Positions 51,802-59,378 of a stretch of 64,000 bases of DNA are shown here, one piece after another. The translations under genes were made by a program, and so were the position numbers. Origin of the DNA: Actinophytocola glycyrrhizae. GTDB lineage: Bacteria; Actinomycetota; Actinomycetes; Mycobacteriales; Pseudonocardiaceae. Each line of letters begins with the position of its first letter. The stretch's first letter is position 1. The notes below the pieces were generated by a model. The model worked only from the letters and a program-made list of their open reading frames with translations, was not told the DNA's origin and did not search any database. The stretch lies in the NCBI RefSeq assembly GCF_042653545.1, contig NZ_JBHSIS010000006.1:992001-1056000 (forward strand), written 5' to 3'.

Positions 51802-52842
51802 CTACAGCGGAACGTCCTCCCAGGTGGTGAACGCGGGCCGGGAACCGCCGTCGGTCGCGGGCAGGAACCCCTCCACCGAGTGCCTGATCGTCACGCCCGC
51901 CGCGTCGAACGAGTGGAGCACCGCGCGGTTCAGCTCCACGACCGCGCGGTCCCGCCACAGCGTCCGGTCCGAGGTGGTGTCCAGGCCGAGCCGGTCGGCG
52001 ACCACCCGGGCGAGCCCGTACGCGGCGTCGTCGGCCAGCACGTCCTCGCCGATGGCCTGGCAGATGTACACCCCGTTGTACGGCGCGGCCGGGTAGGAGA
52101 TGCCGCCGATCCGCAGCCTGCGGTTGCTGATCACCGGCACCGCGTGCCAGCGCAGCCCGAGCGTGGCGAACCACGGCAGCTCCGGGTGCTCGAGCGGCAC
52201 CTCCCGCACCACGTCCCTGGGCAGCGGGAACAGCGAGACCCCCTCGTGCGGGGTCTGCACCACCAGCGGCAGCTTGTCGAACGCGGTGCGCCCGGTCGGC
52301 GGGCGCCAGCCGAGTCGGCACACGGCGGTCGTGAAGTCGACGTACCTGCGGTCGCCGAGCACGCGGCCCGGCTCGGCGTACCCGGCGTAGCGGACCAGCT
52401 GGTCGTTGCGGATCCGGGGGCCGGGCCGCCACGGGGTGTCCGGCGCGAACACGCTCACCATCGGGCGCACGGCGCCCTCGTTCGTCGACATCCGCAGGTG
52501 CTGCACGCACTGGGCGGCGACCTCGGTGCTGTCGCGGATCTGCCGCAGGTCCCGCACCAGCAGCCCGCGCCACGGCACGTTCGCCGGGCACCACCCGCTG
52601 TCCCGCAGCGCGAGCCGGGCGCCGTAGGCCAGCTCGGCGGGTTTGTGGCGGTAGGTGCCGGTGGCCGTGATCTCCTCGCGGACCTTCGCGAGCCGCGCCT
52701 CCACCTGCCCCGCCTTCGGTCTCGCGTGGTGGAACGCGCGGATGAACTCCTCGGCCTCGCCATAGAGCGACTGCGCTCGCAGCCGCGGTCGCGCGGGGGC
52801 GGGCACCGGAGTGAGGACGGGCTCGTCGCGCAGTGCGGTCAC
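51802..52842 (-). CDS. Divergent nitric oxide synthase oxygenase-like haem protein
   Basis: The 346-residue protein aligns along its length with bacterial NOS oxygenase: EITATGTYRHKPAELAYGARL, the haem-ligand Cys (C85, RDSGWC in place of RNSNRC), VRDLRQIRDSTEV, RPMVSVFAP, RYAGY, LGLRWHAVPVISNRRLRIGG, LWRDRAVVELNRAVLHS. Yet the GWYM-TEIG segment is GVYICQAIG, so the tryptophan and arginine-binding glutamate are V258 and A263. The WRNSN tryptophan is leucine. The DHH and pterin-site tail are shortened to about 25 residues. Haem binding is likely; NO synthesis from arginine is not. Confidence 0.85.
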   Translation of the reverse strand: MTALRDEPVLTPVPAPARPRLRAQSLYGEAEEFIRAFHHARPKAGQVEARLAKVREEITATGTYRHKPAELAYGARLALRDSGWCPANVPWRGLLVRDLRQIRDSTEVAAQCVQHLRMSTNEGAVRPMVSVFAPDTPWRPGPRIRNDQLVRYAGYAEPGRVLGDRRYVDFTTAVCRLGWRPPTGRTAFDKLPLVVQTPHEGVSLFPLPRDVVREVPLEHPELPWFATLGLRWHAVPVISNRRLRIGGISYPAAPYNGVYICQAIGEDVLADDAAYGLARVVADRLGLDTTSDRTLWRDRAVVELNRAVLHSFDAAGVTIRHSVEGFLPATDGGSRPAFTTWEDVPL

Positions 52843-52988
52843 ACCATTGGGTATCGGCCCCGGTTGTGCGGTACTGGATTACCTGGACGTGTGGCGTGTC
52901 GTGTGGAAAAGCTACGGTCGGTCGGTCCGGAACCGGTCATTTCGCTGCCTGCGCGTTACCTCCGGTAGCCAAGAACCACCCGATCCGG

Positions 52989-53684
52989 TCACACCCGCTC
53001 GAAGATGAGGTCACGGCTGACCCGCCCCTCCTCCTCTGCGCGGCTCTCGAACTTGGTCAGCGGCCGCCACGGGGGGCGGGGCGCCCAGCCACCGTGCTCG
53101 TCCGGGTAGAGGTTCCGCAGGTGCGGCTCCGCGGAGCACACCTCCATCATGTGCTCCGCGTAGTGCTCCCAGTCGGTCGCGAGGTGCAGCGTGCCGCCGG
53201 GCACGAGCCGCGAGGCCACCACCGACACCAGCGAGGGCTGCACCAGCCTGCGCTTGTGGTGCTTCTTCTTCGGCCACGGGTCCGGGTAGAAGATCCGCAC
53301 CCCGGACAGCGACTGCCCGGGCAGGTGCTGTTCGAGCAGCACGACCGCGTCCCCGCGCAGCAGGCGCAGGTTGGTGAGGCCCGCGGTCCCGGCCCGCATC
53401 ATCAGCTGCGCCAGCCCCGGCTGGTACACGTCGACCGCCACGTAGTTCACGTCCGGCGCGGCCTCGGCGAGCTGGGCGGTGGTCTCACCCATGCCCGACC
53501 CGATCTCCAGCATCACCGGCGCGGACCGGCCGAACCACCCGTCCAGGTCCAGCGGGCCGGGTGGCAGGGCGGCGATGTCCCGGCCCAGCGATGGCCAGTG
53601 CCGTTCCCACGCACGGGTCTGCCCGACGGTCATCCGGCCGCCGCGGTTCACGAAGCTGACGACAGTGCGCCTGGGTGCGTCCAC
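52989..53684 (-). CDS. trmB: tRNA (guanine-N7)-methyltransferase
   Basis: This SAM-dependent enzyme methylates G46 of tRNA. The 231-residue protein has the SAM motif LEIGSGMGE and the diagnostic YPDPWPKKKHHKRRLV of TrmB. The start was taken at the GTG (53684) giving VDAPRRTVVSFVNRGGRMTVGQ; the frame is open much further upstream, but that part is antisense-like sequence over the neighbouring gene. It lies 12 bases after the 53696-54304 gene on the same strand. Confidence 0.94.
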   Translation of the reverse strand: MDAPRRTVVSFVNRGGRMTVGQTRAWERHWPSLGRDIAALPPGPLDLDGWFGRSAPVMLEIGSGMGETTAQLAEAAPDVNYVAVDVYQPGLAQLMMRAGTAGLTNLRLLRGDAVVLLEQHLPGQSLSGVRIFYPDPWPKKKHHKRRLVQPSLVSVVASRLVPGGTLHLATDWEHYAEHMMEVCSAEPHLRNLYPDEHGGWAPRPPWRPLTKFESRAEEEGRVSRDLIFERV

Positions 53685-53695
53685 GGTGGGAGAGC

Positions 53696-54304
53696 CTAGG
53701 GGGCGAGCGATTCCACTCTCGCCAGGTTCGCCCGCAGGTCCGCGAGACCGGCCACCGCGACCGGCGCGGGGTCGGCCTCGCTGGGATGCACGCGGATCAC
53801 GTCGATCCAGCCGGTGTGCCGGTCGGTCAGCATGAGCGTGGTCGGCACGCCCGGTGCGGTCAGCTTGCGTTCCGAGGGCACGTACTCCCAGAAACCGGAG
53901 TCGCCGTCGGGACCCCACGGCACGTACACCCAGCCGGTGCGCGCGGTGAGCAGCTTCGCGACCCGGTCCTCGACCGTGTAACCCTCGAGCCGGGAGGACA
54001 GCGTGCCCGCCGCGAGTGCCCGCAGCCACCAGGGCGCGGGCGCGGCCGGATCGGCCTCGTGGATCGTGCGGTACAGGGCGAGGACCTGCTGTTCCGGTGC
54101 GCGGTGCAGCCAGGAACGCCGGGTCTCCGCCGGAGTGGTGGCGTCCTGTTCGCCGCCCCACTGTTCGGTGGCCGCAGACCATTCGAGGCCGAGGAGCGGC
54201 TCGACCCGTAACGCCTCGGCCGTGGACGGTTGGTGTGACGAGCGCCGTTGCTCTTCTGCCGCGCCCGCGGCATCAGCAGTTGGGCCGGTGTCAACCACCG
54301 TCAC
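53696..54304 (-). CDS. Conserved hypothetical protein upstream of trmB
   Basis: This 202-residue soluble protein is not recognised. After a low-complexity N-terminus it shows a helical region (WLHRAPEQQVLALYRTIHEAD), and a beta-rich C-terminal half with aromatic-rich strands (RTGWVYVPWGPDGDSGFWEYVPSERK and HTGWIDVIRVHPSE). It has no signal peptide or membrane helix. The start is a GTG at 54304. The short 12-base gap suggests co-transcription with trmB. Confidence 0.75.
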   Translation of the reverse strand: MTVVDTGPTADAAGAAEEQRRSSHQPSTAEALRVEPLLGLEWSAATEQWGGEQDATTPAETRRSWLHRAPEQQVLALYRTIHEADPAAPAPWWLRALAAGTLSSRLEGYTVEDRVAKLLTARTGWVYVPWGPDGDSGFWEYVPSERKLTAPGVPTTLMLTDRHTGWIDVIRVHPSEADPAPVAVAGLADLRANLARVESLAP

Positions 54305-54627
54305 AAGTCCACCTCCAGGTGCGCCCGTGTGGAGTCGGGGCGGGTTGGGGACTGCTACTGATTCGATATGACCTCAATCAACCGGGTCTGTCCGCATCCT
54401 GTGGGCGGGATCACGGCGACTTAACGTGGTCTTAACCGCGCCGTGTGGTGTACAACACCAAATCCCTCCCACATGGCACATCGACCGGCTAGTCCGGGCC
54501 GTTACCTTACGGTGGGCATTCGGTGGCTTTTTCACTCGAATGGCAGACAAAATAAGGGACCCGAGCCACCCCCCGAACGGTGACCCGGGCCCCTTCCCCC
54601 GTGACGACGCAGCAACTCCCCCGAGTG
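54305..54627. other. Gap with terminator and promoter region
   Basis: This 323-base gap separates two minus-strand genes and has no credible coding region. It contains the terminator of the ABC cassette and, closer to 54304, the promoter of the hypothetical gene with a repeated CTTAAC motif (54420-54440). Confidence 0.65.
54554..54595 (-). terminator. Terminator of the ABC transporter cassette
   Basis: The arms 54554-54565 and 54584-54595 pair at 10 of 12 positions. On the minus strand the stem is followed by an ATTTTG-rich tract. Confidence 0.75.
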
Positions 54628-55389
54628 CTACGCGTCCCGCTTGTTGGTCGTGAACAGCGCCACGAGCAGCATCACCAGGGCGAAGCCGGCGAAGTAGGCC
54701 AGCGACATCCATGGGCTCAGCGTCGACAGCGACGGCGGCGGGCCCTCGCTGACCGCCCGGTTCGTGACGTCCGGGTCGCCGGTCAGGAACTTGTTGACCA
54801 CGTAGAACGGCATCCACTTCTGGATGTCGTCGCCGACGTTCGGGATCAGCGCGACCAGGCTCTCCACGAGCAGCACGTAGATCAGCAGCAGTGACACCGC
54901 GCCGGCCGAGTGGCGGATCAGTGCGCCGACCGCGACCGCGACGACCGCGGCGAGCGCGTAGACCAGGCCGACACCCGCGGTGGCACGCCACTCGAACGGC
55001 GTGTTGATGCCGAGGTCCGCGCCCGACTGGATCAGCTTGGAGATCCCGACCGCGCCGAACGCGGCCAGCTCGCCGATGATCCCGGCGAACACCGCGACGA
55101 CCGTCGTCTTGGCGAGCAGTGCCGCGGGCCGGTTGGGCACCGCCTGGAACGTGGCCCGGATCGTGCCGAACCGGTACTCGGTGGTGATCGCCAGCGTGGC
55201 CATCACCATGATCACCATCAGGCCGAAGTTCATGCCGAACTGGGTCGAGGCGATCGTGGGCAGGTTCTCGGTGTCCACCCCGGCGATCAGCGCGGCGAAA
55301 CCGATGGTGATCGCCAGCGCGGCCAGCGTGCACCACAGCGGGGACCGCGTGGTGAAGAGCTTGATTCGTTCGACTGCCAGCAGAGTCAT
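54628..55389 (-). CDS. ABC transporter permease
   Basis: The 253-residue integral membrane protein has six hydrophobic helices and the layout of ABC-2-type (lantibiotic/antibiotic exporter) permeases, with TTEYRFGTIRATFQ near helix 2 and a C-terminal NKRDA. It begins four bases after the ATPase stop, so the two form one exporter. The substrate is unknown; a coupled two-component system upstream suggests a sensed compound such as a cell-wall-active antibiotic (inference). Confidence 0.9.
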   Translation of the reverse strand: MTLLAVERIKLFTTRSPLWCTLAALAITIGFAALIAGVDTENLPTIASTQFGMNFGLMVIMVMATLAITTEYRFGTIRATFQAVPNRPAALLAKTTVVAVFAGIIGELAAFGAVGISKLIQSGADLGINTPFEWRATAGVGLVYALAAVVAVAVGALIRHSAGAVSLLLIYVLLVESLVALIPNVGDDIQKWMPFYVVNKFLTGDPDVTNRAVSEGPPPSLSTLSPWMSLAYFAGFALVMLLVALFTTNKRDA

Positions 55390-55393
55390 CAGG

Positions 55394-56344
55394 TCACTTC
55401 CCCAGCTTCATCAGGTCGGCGGGCTGCGCGGGAGCGGCGTCGCCCAGCGCGGCGTGGTACTCGACGGCGTCACCGGTCAGCTGGATGAAGGCCTCCTCGA
55501 GCGAACCGCGCTGCGGGCTCAGCTCGTGCAGGGCGATGTTCTTCGCCGCGGCCAGCTCGCCGATCTTGGCGATGTCCATCCCGGAGACGACCAGGCTCTC
55601 GCCGTCGTCGCGGATGCTCGCCCCCAGCTCACCGAGCGCGGAACGCAGCACCGGGAGCTGCGGGCTGCGCACCAGCACGGTGCTCTCCGTCGCCTGCGCG
55701 ACGAACTCCTCGGTGCTGCACTGCGCGATCAGCTTCCCCCTGCCGATCACGATCAGTTCCTGCGCGGTCAGCGCCATCTCCGAGAGCAGGTGGCTGGACA
55801 CGAACACGGTCCTGCCCTCGTCGGCCAGCCGGTGCATGAACCGGCGGATCCACAGGATGCCCTCCGGGTCGAGACCGTTGACCGGCTCGTCGAACAGCAG
55901 CACCTGCGGGTCGCCGAGCAGCGAGGCCGCGATGCCCAGCCGCTGCGACATGCCGAGCGAGAACCCGCCCGCGCGGCGGTTGGCCACATCGGTGAGGCCG
56001 ACGAGGTCGAGCACCTCGTCGACGCGCTTGGCCGAGAGCCTGTTGGACTTCGCGAGCCAGCGCAGGTGCGCGCGGGCCGACCGGTTCGGGTGCACCCACT
56101 TGGCGTCGAGCAGCGCGCCGACGGTGCGCAGCGGGTTGTGCAGCTCCCGGTAGCGCTTGCCGTCGATCCGGACGCTGCCCGCGGACGGCTTGTCCAGCCC
56201 CAGGATCATCCGCATCGTCGTGGACTTGCCCGCCCCGTTCGGGCCGAGGAAGCCCGTGACCCGCCCCGACTGGACCGAGAACGACAGGTTGTCGACGGCG
56301 AGCGTCTTCCCGTATCGCTTGCTGAGGCCGACTGCCTCAATCAT
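55394..56344 (-). CDS. ABC transporter ATP-binding protein
   Basis: The 316-residue ATPase has Walker A GPNGAGKST, the LGMSQRLGIA signature region, Walker B VLLFDEPVNGLDPEG and the switch His in VSSHLLSEM, plus a C-terminal regulatory region of the type seen in drug/lantibiotic exporters. The ATG at 56344 has a GGGAGAG Shine-Dalgarno. It precedes the permease by four bases. CCTGAGGT motifs lie upstream. Confidence 0.94.
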   Translation of the reverse strand: MIEAVGLSKRYGKTLAVDNLSFSVQSGRVTGFLGPNGAGKSTTMRMILGLDKPSAGSVRIDGKRYRELHNPLRTVGALLDAKWVHPNRSARAHLRWLAKSNRLSAKRVDEVLDLVGLTDVANRRAGGFSLGMSQRLGIAASLLGDPQVLLFDEPVNGLDPEGILWIRRFMHRLADEGRTVFVSSHLLSEMALTAQELIVIGRGKLIAQCSTEEFVAQATESTVLVRSPQLPVLRSALGELGASIRDDGESLVVSGMDIAKIGELAAAKNIALHELSPQRGSLEEAFIQLTGDAVEYHAALGDAAPAQPADLMKLGK

Positions 56345-56490
56345 GGTCTCTCCCTGAAAGTTTCGTTTGTCCCCTGGGGCAAATACTGGTCGTACGCGGT
56401 GTTCCCGCACGTCCACCTGTGGTCGCCAGTCCGGGTCAGCTTCTGGGAGTAGCCTCCATCAACCCACAGGGTGGCGGAATCGGTTACCAC

Positions 56491-56525
56491 CCTGAGGTGA
56501 CCCTGATTCGTGATCATCCTGAGGT
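56491..56525. promoter_or_regulatory. Repeated CCTGAGGT motifs upstream of ABC genes
   Basis: CCTGAGGT occurs at 56491-56498 and 56518-56525, 27 bases apart, upstream of the ATPase. A third copy is at 57278-57285, upstream of the response regulator. They are candidate binding sites for that regulator. Confidence 0.4.
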
Positions 56526-56540
56526 AGGGGTGACCCCCGG

Positions 56541-57197
56541 TCACCCCTCGCCGGGACGCACCAGACCCGTCTCGTAGGCGAGCACGACCGCCTGCACCCG
56601 GTCCCGGAGGTCCAGTTTGGACAGCACGCGACCGACGTGGGTCTTGACCGTCGCCTCGGAGAGGAACAGCTTCCGCGCGATCTCGGTGTTGGACAGGCCC
56701 TGCGCCATCAGCAGCAGCACCTCGCGCTCCCGTTCGGTGAGCACCTCCAGGATCGACGCGTCCCGCAGCTCCCCGCCCGCCGCGCCGAGGAACCGGTCCA
56801 GCAGGCGCCGCGTGACACTCGGCGACACGACCGCGTCACCACTGGCGACCGACCGCAGCGCCGCGACCAGCTGCACCGACGGCGTGTCCTTCAACAGGAA
56901 ACCGCTCGCGCCGTTGCGCAACGCCGACAAGGCGTACTCGTCGAGGTCGAAGGTCGTCATGACGAGTACCTTCGCGAGCCCCCGCTCGGTGATCAGCTTC
57001 GTGGCCTCCACGCCGTCGAGCACCGGCATCCGCACGTCCATCAACACGACGTCCGGCCGGTGCTCCTCCGCGAGCCGCACCGCCTCCTCGCCGTTGCCCG
57101 CCTCGCCGACGATCTCCATGTCCTCCTGCGCGCCGAGAACCATGCGGAAACCGACACGCATGAGTTCCTGGTCGTCGACCAACAGCACCCGGATCAC
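56541..57197 (-). CDS. NarL/LuxR-type response regulator
   Basis: The 218-residue protein has a receiver domain (VIRVLLVDDQELMRVGF, Asp in VVLMDVRMP, Lys in GFLLKDTP) and a LuxR helix-turn-helix (LTEREREVLLLMAQGLSNTEIARKLFLSEATVKTHVGRVLSKLDL). The GTG at 57197 gives the normal start; a GTG at 57206 is possible. The sensor kinase lies 103 bases upstream, and it probably controls the ABC exporter. Confidence 0.93.
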   Translation of the reverse strand: MIRVLLVDDQELMRVGFRMVLGAQEDMEIVGEAGNGEEAVRLAEEHRPDVVLMDVRMPVLDGVEATKLITERGLAKVLVMTTFDLDEYALSALRNGASGFLLKDTPSVQLVAALRSVASGDAVVSPSVTRRLLDRFLGAAGGELRDASILEVLTEREREVLLLMAQGLSNTEIARKLFLSEATVKTHVGRVLSKLDLRDRVQAVVLAYETGLVRPGEG

Positions 57198-57300
57198 GTA
57201 GCCCACGCTAGCCCGCCTCCCCGGACCTGAAAGTGTTGGTCCTGACCCGGCGCCACCGCGGACCGTCGGAGGCTCCCCCTGAGGTAACCAGGGGCACGCG

Positions 57301-58506
57301 CTAGCCACTGCCGAACGGCAGGCTCGCCGTCACTTCCCAGCCGCCGCCGGCACGCGGCCCGGCCGCCAGCGTCCCGCCGAACACCAGCGCCCGCTCGCGC
57401 ATGCCGATCAGCCCGTTGCCACCGGACACCCCGACGAGCGACCGGCTCGACCGCCGCCCGTTGTCCACGATGGACAGATCGACGCGGTCGCCGGTCCGCG
57501 CGACCCGCACGGTCGCGGCCGTACCGGGCCCGGCGTGCTTGAGCGAGTTCGTCAGCGCCTCCTGCACGATCCGGTAGATCCCGAGCCCCACCCCCGCGGG
57601 CAGGTCGTCCACGTTGCCGACGATGTCGAGCTGCACCGGCAACCCGACCGCGCGCACCCGTGCTGCCAGCTCCGAAAGCGACCGCGTGCCCGGCTGCGGG
57701 GTGCGTTCCCCGCCCGCGTCCTCGCTGCGCAGCACGCCGAGGAGCCTGCGCAGCTCGGTCAGCGCGTCCCGGCCGGTGCTGGCGATCGTGTTCACGGCCC
57801 GCTCGGCGAGGTCCGGCTGGGACCGCACGGCGTACGCGGCACCATCCGCCTGCACCACCATCACGCTGACCGCGTGCGCGACCACGTCGTGCAGCTCACG
57901 CGCGATCCGCGCCCGCTCCTCCGCGACCGCGATCCGCGCCTGCTGGTCCCGTTCGGTCTCCAGCAACCGCAGCCGCTGCTCCAGCTCGGCTTGGTAGGCA
58001 CGGCGCGCCCCGACGAACTCGCCGAGTGCCCACGAGAACGCGAGCGACAGGTTCACGACGATCAACGTGATGACCCACTGCTCCGGGAACTGCCACGGGG
58101 TCTGCACGAGGGTGACGACCTCGTTGACCGCCAGGAACAGCAACGCACTGCGCCTGCCCACGTACGCGACGAGCGTGTACAACGCGATACACGCGGTGAA
58201 CATGCTCGCGACGCCGATCTCCAGCAACGAGTGCACGACCCCGAGCCCGAGCGTCAGGTAGGCCGCGGTGATCGGGTACTTCCGCCGGAACACGATCGGC
58301 AACACCACGGCGACGATCAGCGGCAACGTGATGTACCAGGGCTCGGGCGCCGGCTCCCCCGCAGGTGTCACGGCGGCCCTGGCAACGAAGATCAGCAGGT
58401 CGAACGACGCGATGACGGCAGCAAGCAGCGTGTCCCCGACCATGGGGTGCGCCTTCATCCACAGGCTCAGCCGCCGCACCTGCTCAGCGTAGGCAGCCGC
58501 CGCCAC
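57301..58506 (-). CDS. NarL-type sensor histidine kinase
   Basis: The 401-residue kinase has an N-terminal membrane module of about five helices (residues 25-175), a dimerisation domain with phosphoacceptor His in IARELHDVVAHAVSVMV, and an ATPase domain with IVQEALTNSLKHAGPG and VDNG-like G1 sequence. It is the partner of the response regulator 103 bases downstream. The stimulus is unknown, but the linked exporter suggests an antimicrobial or envelope signal. Confidence 0.92.
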   Translation of the reverse strand: MAAAAYAEQVRRLSLWMKAHPMVGDTLLAAVIASFDLLIFVARAAVTPAGEPAPEPWYITLPLIVAVVLPIVFRRKYPITAAYLTLGLGVVHSLLEIGVASMFTACIALYTLVAYVGRRSALLFLAVNEVVTLVQTPWQFPEQWVITLIVVNLSLAFSWALGEFVGARRAYQAELEQRLRLLETERDQQARIAVAEERARIARELHDVVAHAVSVMVVQADGAAYAVRSQPDLAERAVNTIASTGRDALTELRRLLGVLRSEDAGGERTPQPGTRSLSELAARVRAVGLPVQLDIVGNVDDLPAGVGLGIYRIVQEALTNSLKHAGPGTAATVRVARTGDRVDLSIVDNGRRSSRSLVGVSGGNGLIGMRERALVFGGTLAAGPRAGGGWEVTASLPFGSG

Positions 58507-58559
58507 CCGGGGCGTCAGGCCGAGGTCTGATCACGTCTACTCCGCGCGGCTGACTCCAG

Positions 58560-58587
58560 TTGTCCACAGCTGGGGTAGTTATCCACA
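58560..58587 (+). promoter_or_regulatory. Pair of exact DnaA boxes
   Basis: TTGTCCACA (58560-58568) and TTATCCACA (58579-58587) are 19 bases apart, the same spacing as at 36541/36560. Confidence 0.6.
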
Positions 58588-58710
58588 GTTGGGCTTGTGT
58601 GTCTTGTTTTGTCGGCGGGGGCCGGTAGACTGGCATGGCGGGACGCCCCCGGGTTCGGGTGGGGGTTGCGTTCCGGCCGTTTCGCGGCTTTTCGCAGGTG
58701 AGTGGGTTTT

Positions 58711-59000
58711 GTCCTCGCCGGACGGGCAGGTCTCGGGGGTGGCGGAGGGTTGTTCGCGGCGGTTGGGTTCGGGTCTGCCTGCCATCCCGTCGACCTCCCT
58801 GCGGGCTATCACACCGCGCCAAGGGGGGCCGATTCTTGCCTGTGGTGATTCGGGCTTCTGGCCCCCCTTGACGCGGTGTGATCGGGCGTTGCCAGGTCGA
58901 CGGGATGGCAGGGAGCCCCTTGGGTTGGGCTTGCGCCACCGTCGGGGGTGCGTCGGGTTGAAGCCCCGCTTCGCGGGGCCGGGCGCGTGGCGCCCTGGCT
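58711..59000. repeat. Composite repeat module, second copy
   Basis: GTCCTCGCCGGACGGGCAGG (58711-58730) and the following modules recur in the opposite orientation, in the same order, in the right half of the 13414-13784 element: GGTGGCGGAGGGTTGTT-like, GGTCTGCCTGCC, GGGCTTGCGCCACCGT and GCTTCGCGGGGC. Confidence 0.65.
58780..58910. repeat. 131-bp inverted-repeat insert
   Basis: The 51-base arms 58780-58830 and 58860-58910 match at 40 or so positions, including 17 identical outer bases, with a 29-base loop. It lies within a repeat copy whose counterpart at 13.7 kb lacks it. Confidence 0.7.
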
Positions 59001-59002
59001 TT

Positions 59003-59204
59003 GGTGCTGTGAAAGGCGCGTTGACGGCGTTGGCGATGCCCTGAAAGGCGCTTTCAGGGCACTCAACGCCCTAAAAGGCCCATTCACGGCACTTGTTGTG
59101 CCGTCAACGCGCCTTTCACAGCACCAGCCCGCCCTGCGGTGTCCGCCGGTGCCCCGAACGGCGCTTTCGGGGCGCTCAACGTCCCAAAAGCGTCTTTCGG
59201 GACG
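59003..59204. repeat. Palindromic 30-nt-period repeats, locus 3
   Basis: This is an array of about six palindromic units. Perfect inverted 26-base arms (59003-59028, 59100-59125) enclose CCCTGAA...TTCAGGG (59039-59059) and a diverged unit at 59069. Further units are at 59151-59173 and 59181-59203. The 30-base period and CACTCAACG/GCTCAACG linkers match the loci at 13.5 and 36.6 kb. Confidence 0.75.
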
Positions 59205-59378
59205 GCGGTGGGTGGCCGTGTTCGTGGTGCGGGCCGTTGAGCTGGGTGCCGGCCCGCGCATGGCCGCCGTCGCAGTGTTGCCGTCTGGTCCGTCGATCGG
59301 TAGGACCCGGCCCCGCGTACCGGACCGCCATGGCACGATCACACCTGCACGGACGCACGCTGTTCGAACGGGGGTGAC

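Larger units (their letters stand above)
58507..59378. other. Repeat-rich gap before the dynamin operon
   Basis: This 872-base gap between the kinase and the dynamin operon holds no credible coding region. It contains a DnaA-box pair (58560-58587), a composite repeat (58711-59000), an inverted-repeat insert (58780-58910) and the palindrome array (59003-59204). Confidence 0.75.
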
